Made by a program: the position numbers and the translations under genes
The notes under the pieces: model-generated
The model's input: only the letters and a program-made list of their open reading frames with translations
What the model was told of the DNA's origin: nothing
The model's database searches: none
Shown here: positions 7,754-15,824 of the stretch, one piece after another
How the letters are laid out: each line of letters begins with the position of its first letter
Position numbering within the stretch: the stretch's first letter is position 1
NCBI GenBank assembly: GCA_000470535.1
Contig: CBRG010000088.1
Coordinates: 1-40,449 of the forward strand
Origin: Streptomyces sp. AW19M42
GTDB lineage: Bacteria; Actinomycetota; Actinomycetes; Streptomycetales; Streptomycetaceae
Length of the DNA stretch: 40,449 bases
Direction of reading: 5' to 3'

Positions 7754-9127
7754 TCAGGCAGTACCTGTGAGGACCTTGCCCGGGTTCAGGATGCCGTGCG
7801 GATCGAGCGCCGCCTTCACCGCGTGGTGCATGCCGAGCACCGAGGGTCCCAGCTCCTTGTCCATGCCGCGCATCTTCAGCAGACCTACCCCGTGCTCGCC
7901 CGTGACCGTGCCGCCCAGCGCGATCGCGTCGTCCAGGATGTCCTCGAAGGCGGACTGCGCGCGGGCACGGGCCGCTTCGTCACCCGGCGGCGTGATGATA
8001 AGGGGATGCAGATTGCCGTCCCCCGCATGGGCGATGTTGGCGATCAGGACGTCGTGCCGTGCCGCCGTCCGCTCGATCCGGGCCAGCATCTCCGGAACCG
8101 CGGTCCGCGGTACGCAGACGTCCTCGGTCAGGACCGGGCCCAGCCGTTCGAGCGCCGGATAGGCCAGCCGACGGGCTTGGAACAGGGCATCGGCCTCCTG
8201 TTGGTCGGTGGAGACCGCGGCCCAGGTCGCACCGGTCCGTTCGAAGCAGTCCCGGATCAGTTCGGCCTCGGCGTCACCCTCGGCCCCCGGAGTGTCCACC
8301 CGCCCGAGAAGCACCACGTCCGCGTCCGCGGACAGCCCCATCTTCTTCCAGGCGTCCACGGCGGCGAGGCAGTGGCGGTCGACCAGTTCGAGTGCGGAGG
8401 GGATGACGGCGGACGCGGTCACGGCGCTCACCGCCTCACCGGCGGCGACCACCGACGAGAAGTAGCCCGCGACCGTCCGCTCCTGCAGACGGGCCGGGCG
8501 CAGCCGCACGGTGACCTCCGTGATCACCCCGAGTGTGCCCTCGGAGCCCACCATCAGCCCCGCCAGGTCGTACCCTGCCACGCCCTTCGCGGTACGGCGT
8601 CCGAGTGAGACGACCTCGCCGAGCCCGTTGACCACTTCGAGGCCCAGCACGTAGTCGCGGGTCACGCCGTACTTGACGCAGCACATACCTCCGGCATTGG
8701 TCGCGACGTTCCCGCCGATGGTGGACCACGGGGAACTGGCCGGATCCGGCGGGTACCAGAGCCCGTGCCCCGCGCAGGCCGCCCGGAGGTCGTCGTTGAC
8801 CACACCGGGCTGGACCACGGCCAGCCGTTCGGCCGCGTCGATGTCGACGATCCGGTTCATGTCCTCGAACGACAGGATGATCGCCCCGTCCACTGCGTTG
8901 GCACCGCCGGACAGGCCGGTGCCCGCACCGCGCGGTACCAGCGGAACGCGGTGGGCGACGCAGTGGCGCACCACATCCCGCACCTCGTCGGTGCTCGCCG
9001 GGCGGACCACGGCCAGCGGCATCCCGTACGGAGCCCACTCGGCCTCGTCGTGCTGGTACCGGGCCAGGCCCGCCGGATCGGTCAGTACCCGTCTGGCCGG
9101 AATGCTCTCGACCGGTGCGTTCGCCAC
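7754..9127 (-). CDS. FAD-linked oxidase, GlcD / D-lactate dehydrogenase family
   Basis: About 457 residues in the usual two-part architecture: an N-terminal FAD_binding_4 (PCMH) domain with PRGAGTGLSGGANAVDGA and WSTIGGNVATNAGG, and a C-terminal FAD-oxidase domain with HAGDGNLHP and GTVTGEHGVG. Members oxidise 2-hydroxy acids such as glycolate or lactate and pass electrons to a carrier. Rhamnose breakdown yields lactate, so a metabolic link to the operon at 60-6338 is possible, but there is no operon link. Start choice: GTG at 9127 with GGGAGG at 9139-9144 (11-base gap) is my preference. An ATG at 9166 would add 13 residues including a TTA leucine codon, which in Streptomyces would make translation bldA-dependent, but it lacks a ribosome site. 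Confidence 0.88.
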   Translation of the reverse strand: MANAPVESIPARRVLTDPAGLARYQHDEAEWAPYGMPLAVVRPASTDEVRDVVRHCVAHRVPLVPRGAGTGLSGGANAVDGAIILSFEDMNRIVDIDAAERLAVVQPGVVNDDLRAACAGHGLWYPPDPASSPWSTIGGNVATNAGGMCCVKYGVTRDYVLGLEVVNGLGEVVSLGRRTAKGVAGYDLAGLMVGSEGTLGVITEVTVRLRPARLQERTVAGYFSSVVAAGEAVSAVTASAVIPSALELVDRHCLAAVDAWKKMGLSADADVVLLGRVDTPGAEGDAEAELIRDCFERTGATWAAVSTDQQEADALFQARRLAYPALERLGPVLTEDVCVPRTAVPEMLARIERTAARHDVLIANIAHAGDGNLHPLIITPPGDEAARARAQSAFEDILDDAIALGGTVTGEHGVGLLKMRGMDKELGPSVLGMHHAVKAALDPHGILNPGKVLTGTA

Positions 9128-9298
9128 GATGGTGGCCACCTCCCATAAAGATGTATTACCCACCATTGTCGCGCGGGGCTGCCGGCCCGTGGGGGAGGCC
9201 CCCGTTCTCCGGAAACGACACCGCGTGGACAGGGCTCGCCGGGAACCTCGGTAGGCTCGGTCGTTCATGAACCCCGCACACCGAAGGACGCAGGCACC

Positions 9299-10153
9299 GT
9301 GCCCGATACCGACCGAGCTCCCGCCACCGACGACCCGGACAGCACCGGCCGGGCAGGCCTGCGCTCCGACTGCGGGAACTGCTTCGGGCTGTGCTGTGTC
9401 GCGCTGACCCTCACCCGGTCCGCGGACTTCGCCATCAACAAGGACGCCGGCAAGCCCTGCCGCAACCTTCAGGACGACTTCCGATGTGGCATCCACACCA
9501 GGCTGCGTTCCGAGGGCTTTCCCGGCTGCACCGTGTACGACTGCTTCGGCGCCGGACAGAAGGTGTCGGGGGAGACCTTCGGCGGGCAGGACTGGCGCAC
9601 GGCCCCGGAGAGTGCCCAGCGCATGTTCGAGGTCTTCCCGGTCATGCGGCAGCTGCACGAACTGCTCTGGTATCTGACGGAGGCGGCCGAACTGGCACCG
9701 GCCCGCCCCCTCCATGACGAGATCGGCCGCATCCTCGACGAGACCGAGCGCCTCACCCACCTCGACGCCGACGCCCTCGCGGAGCTGGACGTCGCGGCAC
9801 ACCGGGACGACGTCGCCGCCGTGCTCGCGCGCACCAGCGAACTCGTCCGTGCCACCGCCCCTCGTAAGAAGAAGCGCGACCACCGCGGCGCCGACCTCAT
9901 CGGCGCCCGCCTCAAGGGAGCCGATCTGCGCGGTGGCGATCTACGAGGCGCCTGCCTGATCGCGGCGGACCTCACCGGCGCCGATCTCAGGCTCGCCGAC
10001 CTCATCGGCGCGGACTTCCGGGACGCGCAACTGTCCGGTGCGGACCTGACCGGAGCACTCTTCCTGACCCAGGCACAGCTGAACGCCGCCCGGGGGGACA
10101 CCGCCACCCGGCTCCCCGTTTCGCTCAGCCGCCCCTCGCACTGGGAGCGCTGA
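9299..10153 (+). CDS. Cysteine-cluster (YkgJ-like) N-terminus fused to pentapeptide repeats
   Basis: 284 residues, GTG start at 9299 with GAAGGA ten bases upstream. The N-terminal third holds many cysteines: DCGNCFGLCC, then PC, RCGIH and GCTVYDC, an arrangement like the YkgJ/CxxCxxxCC metal- or iron-sulfur-binding proteins. A helical linker with a basic patch (TAPRKKKRDH) follows, and the last third is a run of A(D/N)LxG pentapeptides (GADLIGARLKGADLRGGDLR and onward), which fold as a right-handed beta helix. The function is unknown; pentapeptide proteins include DNA mimics and scaffolds, and the cysteine part suggests metal-dependent assembly. A TAGGCT at 9252-9257 may be its -10 box; the -35 is weak. 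Confidence 0.85.
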   Translation: MPDTDRAPATDDPDSTGRAGLRSDCGNCFGLCCVALTLTRSADFAINKDAGKPCRNLQDDFRCGIHTRLRSEGFPGCTVYDCFGAGQKVSGETFGGQDWRTAPESAQRMFEVFPVMRQLHELLWYLTEAAELAPARPLHDEIGRILDETERLTHLDADALAELDVAAHRDDVAAVLARTSELVRATAPRKKKRDHRGADLIGARLKGADLRGGDLRGACLIAADLTGADLRLADLIGADFRDAQLSGADLTGALFLTQAQLNAARGDTATRLPVSLSRPSHWER

Positions 10154-10168
10154 AGCCTCGGGAGCGGA

Positions 10169-10693
10169 TTACGGCAGGGGCGCGTCCCCGTCCCGCTGGG
10201 CCTCCAGCGCCGCCTTGAGCCGCTGGAGCGTCGTGCGGATGTTGCCTCGCTGGAAGTCCGCGAAGGTGTGCCCCCGGGTGGCCGCCCGGTCGAAGGCGTT
10301 GGCCAGGAAGTCCGGCCAGCCGCGACGGTCGTCGGTCCAGGTCTCGGTGACCAGGGTGGCGCCGTCCACTTCCTCGAACCGGTACTCCCAGGTGGCGATC
10401 GCGCCGGGGAGTCGCGGCCGCCGGGCGCCGATCGCGTGGACCCGGAAGGCGAACCGCTCGCCCGGATCGGCCGCGGTCACCGTGCACCGCGTCGTCCAGT
10501 TCATCCTGCCGCGCCGGTTGCGGCCCTCGAAGACCATGCCGACGTACGCCTCCCGGCGCTCCCCGAGCACCTTTGCGCCCCGGTTCTCCGGACTCCAGCG
10601 CCCCATCGCGGTCGGATCGCTGACCTGTGCGTACACAACTGAGGGCGCGACGGAGACCACCGTGCTGTCCGACACGGACATGGTGCGGGTCAT
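10169..10693 (-). CDS. SRPBCC-superfamily (polyketide cyclase/dehydrase-like) protein
   Basis: 174 residues with the START-like helix-grip pattern: MSVSDSTVVSVAPSVVYAQV, then SDPTAMGRWSPEN, paired beta strands ending in ATWEYRFEEVDGATLVTETW, and a long C-terminal helix (RTTLQRLKAALEAQRDG). Such proteins bind hydrophobic ligands; most Streptomyces members have no assigned role. ATG at 10693 has GGAAG six bases upstream, preferred over an earlier in-frame ATG at 10777. It converges with the pentapeptide gene, the two stops lying 15 bases apart. Confidence 0.85.
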   Translation of the reverse strand: MTRTMSVSDSTVVSVAPSVVYAQVSDPTAMGRWSPENRGAKVLGERREAYVGMVFEGRNRRGRMNWTTRCTVTAADPGERFAFRVHAIGARRPRLPGAIATWEYRFEEVDGATLVTETWTDDRRGWPDFLANAFDRAATRGHTFADFQRGNIRTTLQRLKAALEAQRDGDAPLP

Positions 10694-10926
10694 GAAGCAC
10701 TTCCGATCCGCGGCCGACTGCGGCAACCACCGGGCGTCGGGCCGACCGCACGGCCGACGGGCTCCCGGGCCCCACACCCTACTGGCCGGTCACATACGCT
10801 GAGACGGCGGGCGCCGCGACCGTCCCGTATCCGGTGCGCGGGATCGAGAACGCATTCGCTTCGTTGTTCGTTGCACAGGTGGCGTATCGGGAACACCATC
10901 GACAACCGGACCGAGGAGCCCCGCAC

Positions 10927-12294
10927 ATGCCCAGCCGCACAGACACCGGCCGTACCGAGCCAGGCAGTACCGACGCAGGCCGCACCCGCCTGGTCGAAGG
11001 ACTCATGGAGCGGTTCCCGCACGTGCCCAGGGAGGCCGTGATCAAGGAGGACCTGCTGCGCGGCGGTCTGGCCTTCGACGAGTCCGCGCTCAGCGACAAC
11101 GAGGACGGCGACGTCAAGCCGAAGTCGTACTTCATCTTCTCCTTCGACCACGGAACGCTGCCCGAGCTGGGGGCCGCCGCCCTGCGCCGGCCGCCGGAGG
11201 AGATCGTCCTCACCGGCGGACCCTACGAACTGCGGCGCACCGTGGTCTCCGTGCGGGTGAACCCGGCATCGCCCTACCGGGTCGCGGCCGGCGCCGACGG
11301 CGTGCTCGGGCTCTACCTCGACGGCAGGCGGATCTCCGACGTCGGGCTTCCCCCGATGCCCGACTACTACCGGCACACGCTGGAGAACGGCAAGTCCGTG
11401 ATGGAGGTCGCGCCCACCATCCAGTGGGGCTACCTCGTCTACCTGACGGTCTTCCGCGTCTGTCAGTACTTCGGCGCCAAGGAGGAGTGCCAGTACTGCG
11501 ACATCAACCACAACTGGCGCCAGCACAAGGCCGCGGGCCGTCCGTACACCGGAGTTAAGCCGGTGGAGGAGGTCCTTGAGGCGCTGGCCATCATCGACCG
11601 CTACGACACCGCGAAGACGTCCACGGCCTACACGCTCACCGGCGGCGCCATCACCTCCCACATCGGGGGCCGGGACGAGGCCGACTTCTACGGCCAGTAC
11701 GCGAAGGCCATCGAGGAGCGCTTTCCCGGCCGCTGGATCGGCAAGGTCGTCGCCCAGGCCCTGCCCAAGGCCGACGTGCAGCGCTTCCACGACTACGGCG
11801 TGCAGATCTACCACCCCAACTACGAGGTGTGGGACCCCCGGCTGTTCGAGCTGTACTGCCCCGGCAAGGAGCGCTACGTCGGCCGCGACGAATGGCACCG
11901 CCGCATTCTGGACTCCGCCGAGGTCTTCGGCGCCCGCAACGTCATTCCCAACTTCGTCGCAGGCGTGGAGATGGCCGAGCCGTTCGGTTTCACCACGGTG
12001 AAGGAAGCCATCGACTCCACCACCGAGGGCCTGCGGTTCTTCATGTCGCACGGCATCACGCCCCGCTTCACCACCTGGTGCCCCGAGCCGACGACGCCGC
12101 TGGGGAAGACGAACCCGGACGGCGCGCCGCTGGAGTACCACATCCGGCTGCTGGACGCCTACCGCTCGACGATGGAGGAGTACGGGCTGGCATCGCCTCC
12201 CGGCTACGGTCCGCCGGGCGCCGGACGCGCGGTGTTCTCCGTCAGCTCCTTCATGGACAGCCTGCCGGCGCGCCCCGACGACGTGAAGCCCTGA
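10927..12294 (+). CDS. Radical-SAM-like protein with CX8CX2C cysteine motif
   Basis: 455 residues. The only plausible cluster ligands are in CQYFGAKEECQYC (C179, C188, C191), which would give a CX8CX2C site instead of the standard CX3CX2C, placed after the strand YLVYLTVFRV as in the first strand of a radical-SAM barrel. Further barrel features follow: TLTGGAITSH (like the GGE motif), the strand IGKVVAQALPKADVQ, VIPNFVAGVEM and a C-terminal TTWCPEPTTPLGK. The first 150 residues are family-specific. ATG at 10927 has GAGGAG eight bases upstream. No partner gene, precursor peptide or dedicated transporter is adjacent, so the substrate is unknown. The downstream LysR gene converges with only seven bases between the stops. 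Confidence 0.82.
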   Translation: MPSRTDTGRTEPGSTDAGRTRLVEGLMERFPHVPREAVIKEDLLRGGLAFDESALSDNEDGDVKPKSYFIFSFDHGTLPELGAAALRRPPEEIVLTGGPYELRRTVVSVRVNPASPYRVAAGADGVLGLYLDGRRISDVGLPPMPDYYRHTLENGKSVMEVAPTIQWGYLVYLTVFRVCQYFGAKEECQYCDINHNWRQHKAAGRPYTGVKPVEEVLEALAIIDRYDTAKTSTAYTLTGGAITSHIGGRDEADFYGQYAKAIEERFPGRWIGKVVAQALPKADVQRFHDYGVQIYHPNYEVWDPRLFELYCPGKERYVGRDEWHRRILDSAEVFGARNVIPNFVAGVEMAEPFGFTTVKEAIDSTTEGLRFFMSHGITPRFTTWCPEPTTPLGKTNPDGAPLEYHIRLLDAYRSTMEEYGLASPPGYGPPGAGRAVFSVSSFMDSLPARPDDVKP

Positions 12295-12301
12295 CCGGCG
12301 G

Positions 12302-13201
12302 TCAGCCGGCCGGCGCGTCCGCCGCGGCGACGAGCTCCCGTACGACCTGGACGAAGCCGCGCACCAGCGCGGTGTCCTTGCCGTCCACCCAGGCGAGCAC
12401 CACCCGCAGCGGTTCCACGTCGGTCAGCGGGACCCAGGCGAGGTCCGGCCGCGCGTAGTACCGGGCCATGCTCAGGGGCGCGAAGCAGACGGAGGAGCCT
12501 TCCGCCACCTGCTCCAGCATCTCCTCGACGTTGTCATTGGTCGGCCCCCACTTCGGGCGCGAACCGTCCGGCCGGGGGTTGACCGCCCACCAGTCCACCC
12601 ACTCGCGCGGCGCGCGCTGGGTCCACAGCAGGGGTTCGTCGGCCACTTCGAGCACCGAGATGCCCGAACGGCCGGCCAGCGCGTGCCCGCAGGGCAGCCC
12701 CACGACGCGCGGTTCGCAGTGCACCAGCTCGCTGCGCAGCCCGCTCAGGTCGTTGGGCAGCCAGACGAAGGCGACATCGGTCTGGCCGTCACGCAGTGCG
12801 TCGGCCTCCTGTCCCCAGTCGTAGCGCTTGGGCGCCACCCGCACCCCCGGGTGGCGCCGGGCGAACTCCGCGCGGGCGCGCGTGGTGAGTTCGCCTGCGC
12901 CGCTCGCCTCGAAACCCACCCGCAGTACGCCGGTCTCGCCGCGTGAGTGCCGCTCGGCCGCCGCCGACACCCGTTCCGCCTGGCGAACGGTCAGCAGCGC
13001 CTCAGCGATCACGTCCTGCCCTGCCGCGGTCGCGCAAACGCCCCCGGCATGCCGGTCGAACAGCCGCACCCCGAGCTCCGACTCCAGACTCTTGAGGGCG
13101 TACGAGAGGGCGGGCTGGCTGACGAACAGCCGCCGGGCGGCCCGCCCCAGGTTCTCCTCCTCGGCGATCACGGTGAGGTAGCGCAGTTGACGCAGCTCCA
13201 T
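12302..13201 (-). CDS. LysR-family transcriptional regulator
   Basis: 299 residues. The N-terminal winged helix-turn-helix is clear (MELRQLRYLTVIAEEENLGR, then SQPALSYALKSLESELGVRLFDR); the rest is a periplasmic-binding-protein-like effector domain. Start ATG at 13201. It is transcribed away from the SDR gene at 13317, across a 115-base region holding a T-N11-A palindrome at 13211-13225, the classic arrangement in which a LysR protein controls the divergent gene and itself. The SDR is therefore the probable target. Effector unknown. Confidence 0.93.
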   Translation of the reverse strand: MELRQLRYLTVIAEEENLGRAARRLFVSQPALSYALKSLESELGVRLFDRHAGGVCATAAGQDVIAEALLTVRQAERVSAAAERHSRGETGVLRVGFEASGAGELTTRARAEFARRHPGVRVAPKRYDWGQEADALRDGQTDVAFVWLPNDLSGLRSELVHCEPRVVGLPCGHALAGRSGISVLEVADEPLLWTQRAPREWVDWWAVNPRPDGSRPKWGPTNDNVEEMLEQVAEGSSVCFAPLSMARYYARPDLAWVPLTDVEPLRVVLAWVDGKDTALVRGFVQVVRELVAAADAPAG

Positions 13202-13210
13202 CCAGGCATC

Positions 13211-13225
13211 ATAAGTCGTCTTTAT
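13211..13225. promoter_or_regulatory. Candidate LysR box
   Basis: ATAAGTCGTCTTTAT, an interrupted dyad (ATAA/TTAT) fitting the T-N11-A rule, ten bases upstream of the LysR start and in the divergent intergenic region. It is AT-rich against a GC-rich background. Confidence 0.5.
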
Positions 13226-13316
13226 CGGTCCGACGGGTCTCTGTCTTGGACCGCCAGGGGAGCCGAATGGCATAACTGAATCGCCGCGACAAACGTGAGA
13301 ACACCTGGAGTTGATC

Positions 13317-14207
13317 ATGAACGCCGAGCACCGCACGTACGCCGGACACACCGCGGCCGCCGGGGACGGGACGCCGGGCCGGGTCTGGCTGATCACCGGC
13401 GCCTCCTCCGGATTCGGCCGTGCCATCGCCTCGGCCGCACTCGCCGCCGGAGACACCGTCGTCGCCACGGCCCGCAGGCCGGAGGCGCTCGACGACCTCG
13501 TCGCCGCGCACCCGGACCGCGCCGTCGCGGTCCAGCTGGACGTCACCGACACGGCGCGGATCGCGGACGTCGTCGCGGACACCGTGCTCTGGTACGGGCG
13601 GATAGACGTGGTGGTCAACAACGCGGGGATGGGCCTGATCGGGGCCGTCGAGGAGACCGGCGACCGCGAGCTGCGTGATCTGATGGACCTGCACTTCTTC
13701 GGGCCGGCCGCGCTGGTGCGCGCCGTGCTGCCGCACATGCGCCGCAACGGCTCCGGCGCCGTGGTCCAGATGAGCAGCATGGGCGGCCGCTTCACCTTCC
13801 CGGGTGTCGGCGCCTATTCGGCCACGAAGTTCGCCCTGGAGGGTCTGTCCGAGGCGCTTGCCGCCGAAGTGGCCCCGCACGGGATCAAGGTGCTGATCGT
13901 CGAGCCCGGATCGTTCCGGACCGGGTTCGCCGGGGGCGGCGCCCTGCACCAAGCCGCGCCGCTGCCCGCGTACGAGGCGACCGTGGGCCCGGTCCGTGCC
14001 GATCTCCCGGGCTCGGACGGTAAGCAGGAGGGGGATCCGGCCAAGGCGGCGATGGCGATCCTCACCGCCCTGGACGCACAGGGCACCCCGCTCCGGCTGC
14101 CGCTCGGGAACGATGCCACGGACGCGGTCCTGGCCGCCCTCGACGCTTCCCGTGCCGAGGTCCTGACCTGGGAGAAGCTCAGCCGCAGCACTGCCTTCGA
14201 GAACTGA
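13317..14207 (+). CDS. Short-chain dehydrogenase/reductase (classical SDR)
   Basis: 296 residues. The cofactor motif TGASSGFG, the NNAG stabilising motif, a catalytic Ser (VVQMSSMGG) and the YSATK Tyr-Lys pair are all present. An Arg after the second strand (VVATARRPEAL) favours NADP(H). Start ATG at 13317 has GGAG six bases upstream; a TTG two codons earlier is less likely. It is divergent from the LysR gene, the probable regulator. Sequences like this are annotated broadly as SDR oxidoreductases, so the substrate cannot be told. Confidence 0.92.
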   Translation: MNAEHRTYAGHTAAAGDGTPGRVWLITGASSGFGRAIASAALAAGDTVVATARRPEALDDLVAAHPDRAVAVQLDVTDTARIADVVADTVLWYGRIDVVVNNAGMGLIGAVEETGDRELRDLMDLHFFGPAALVRAVLPHMRRNGSGAVVQMSSMGGRFTFPGVGAYSATKFALEGLSEALAAEVAPHGIKVLIVEPGSFRTGFAGGGALHQAAPLPAYEATVGPVRADLPGSDGKQEGDPAKAAMAILTALDAQGTPLRLPLGNDATDAVLAALDASRAEVLTWEKLSRSTAFEN

Positions 14208-14218
14208 CGGACCGAGCC

Positions 14219-14244
14219 GCCGGGTCCGGATCTCCGGACCCGGC
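14219..14244. terminator. Strong bidirectional terminator hairpin
   Basis: Perfect 12-base arms (14219-14230 and 14233-14244) around TC lie between the convergent SDR and F420-type oxidoreductase genes. No U tract follows, as is common in Streptomyces. Confidence 0.75.
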
Positions 14245-14278
14245 GTCAGGCACGGACCTCCGAACCCGGCGTCAGGCC
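14238..14278. repeat. 14-bp direct repeat
   Basis: ACCCGGCGTCAGGC occurs at 14238-14251 and 14265-14278. The second copy contains the stop codon of the oxidoreductase gene (14272-14274), so the first may be a duplicated gene end. Confidence 0.6.
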
Positions 14279-14928
14279 CGCCACTCGGCGGTCCGCTCGG
14301 GGGACGCCGCGGCCAGGGCCTTCTCGACGGCCGCCGCATCACCCTGGTTGCCGTACACCGGCGTCCCCGGCTGCTGGCGCCACGACGTGTCGAGCCCTCC
14401 GGCGTCCACGGTGTCGAAGCCCAGCTCGTCGATCAGGTCACGGACCGCCGCCTTGGCCGCCGCGTCGTCACCAGCCACCGGCAGAGCCTGGCGGCCGGCG
14501 GTGCCGCCCGGCAGGCCCCGGGTGACGATGTCCTGCGCGTACGTCCCGTTGAAGGCCTTGACGACGGGGTGACCGATCTGGGTCTCCGTCCAGCGGCTCT
14601 CCGGCAGGCCGTCCTCGATGGCGGCGATGCGGCCGTCGCGCTGCGGGTAGTAGTTGCCGGTGTCGATGACCACGACGCCCTCGGCGGCGGCGTCCAGGAA
14701 CCCCGCGGGCAGCGCCGGAACGGCTTTGAGCGGAATGGTGACGACCACGACCTGGGCGTCCCGGGCGGCCTCCGACGCGGTGACCGCGGTGGCGCCGGTC
14801 TCCTCTGCCAGCTCGGCGAGTGTCTCTGGACCGCGTGAGTTGGCGACGGACACCTCATGGCCCAGTGACGCCAGGCGCCTGGTGAGATTGCCGCCGATGT
14901 TTCCTGCGCCAATGATGCCGATCTTCAT
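14272..14928 (-). CDS. NADPH-dependent F420-reductase-family oxidoreductase
   Basis: 218 residues opening with the Rossmann motif MKIGIIGAGNIGGNL, followed by VSVANSRGPE, which is typical of NADP-binding members of the F420_oxidored family (FNO-like proteins that move hydride between NADPH and F420 or act on small substrates). VVKAFNGTYAQ is the conserved active-site stretch. ATG at 14928 has GGAAGG seven bases upstream, preferred over an ATG at 15006. It ends at the shared terminator with the SDR gene. An LLM-family, possibly F420-using enzyme lies far away at 32964 with no link beyond cofactor. Confidence 0.88.
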   Translation of the reverse strand: MKIGIIGAGNIGGNLTRRLASLGHEVSVANSRGPETLAELAEETGATAVTASEAARDAQVVVVTIPLKAVPALPAGFLDAAAEGVVVIDTGNYYPQRDGRIAAIEDGLPESRWTETQIGHPVVKAFNGTYAQDIVTRGLPGGTAGRQALPVAGDDAAAKAAVRDLIDELGFDTVDAGGLDTSWRQQPGTPVYGNQGDAAAVEKALAAASPERTAEWRA

Positions 14929-15140
14929 GGGTCCGCCTTCCGATGGTGCCTGTGCTGCCTGAATTGGTGTCCGCGATGCGTGAAATGGCTCCTGCCGGTT
15001 CACCAACCCGGCCCGGCCCGGCGCTATTCCGGGTGACGGAGAAACGATTCCTCTACCTCACCGGCGGATGGGACGTGTAAGTCGCGGGCAGTTAACGGAT
15101 GAGGAAGCGGAATCACCCGGACCACTTGAAGGCGGTGCCC

Positions 15141-15692
15141 ATGCTCCACGGTGTCGACGTCAGTTCGCATCAGTCGTCCATCGACACGGACGGTCTGGAC
15201 TTTGTCTTCATCAAGGCCACCGAGGGACGCTCGTACGTAAACCCGCATCTGGCCGAGCAGACCAAGCGCGCACGGGACGCGAAATGCGTGGTCGGCTTCT
15301 ACCACTTCCTGTGGCCCGGGAATATCGCGGCGCAGGCGGCGTACTTCCTGAGCAAGGCGCCGGAGAAGGCGGGGGAGCTGCTGGCCGTCGACTGGGAGGA
15401 GAACGGTGAGGGCACCCGGGCCAGCAACGCGGAGAAGGACCAATTCATCCGCGAGGTCAAACGGCTGCGGCCGCACCACCGGGTCCTGCTCTACTGCAAT
15501 CGCTACTTCTGGCTGAACCACGACACCACGTCGTACGCCGGGGACGGTCTGTGGATCGCCGACTACGTCACTGCCGGCAAGCCCCGCATCAAGGCCTCCT
15601 GGCGCATCCATCAGTACACCGACCATCCCCTCGACAAGGATGTCGCCGACTTCTCCTCGCGGGCCGCGATGCACACCTGGGCGAAGGGGTAA
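15141..15692 (+). CDS. GH25 muramidase (lysozyme) without a signal peptide
   Basis: 183 residues, one compact GH25 barrel: HGVDVSSHQ (D6), FVFIKATEG, VGFYHFLWPG, the catalytic DxE in AVDWEEN (D84, E86) and WRIHQYTD near the end. GH25 enzymes cleave the MurNAc-GlcNAc bond of peptidoglycan. From ATG at 15141 (GAAGG eight bases upstream) there is no signal peptide or membrane helix; extending to 15099 adds only a polar segment. It is thus either a cytoplasmic enzyme needing a holin or special export, or a phage or killing-system relic, but no phage gene is nearby. Confidence 0.9.
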   Translation: MLHGVDVSSHQSSIDTDGLDFVFIKATEGRSYVNPHLAEQTKRARDAKCVVGFYHFLWPGNIAAQAAYFLSKAPEKAGELLAVDWEENGEGTRASNAEKDQFIREVKRLRPHHRVLLYCNRYFWLNHDTTSYAGDGLWIADYVTAGKPRIKASWRIHQYTDHPLDKDVADFSSRAAMHTWAKG

Positions 15693-15824
15693 CGGCCGGC
15701 CGGCGCCGGCAATGGGCGAGAACCGGCCATCCGAAATGCTCTGCTCCGAGGCTTGTGCGCCCTGCCCGGTGCGTCTCCCCGCGGCGGGCAGGGCGCACCG
15801 CACCGAGGCGGAGGTGTACGCAGG

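Noticed and set aside
9469..10107. 212-codon Ser/Arg/Ala-rich minus-strand frame
   Set aside because: It is the complement of the pentapeptide repeats, which makes it look repetitive; no ribosome site.
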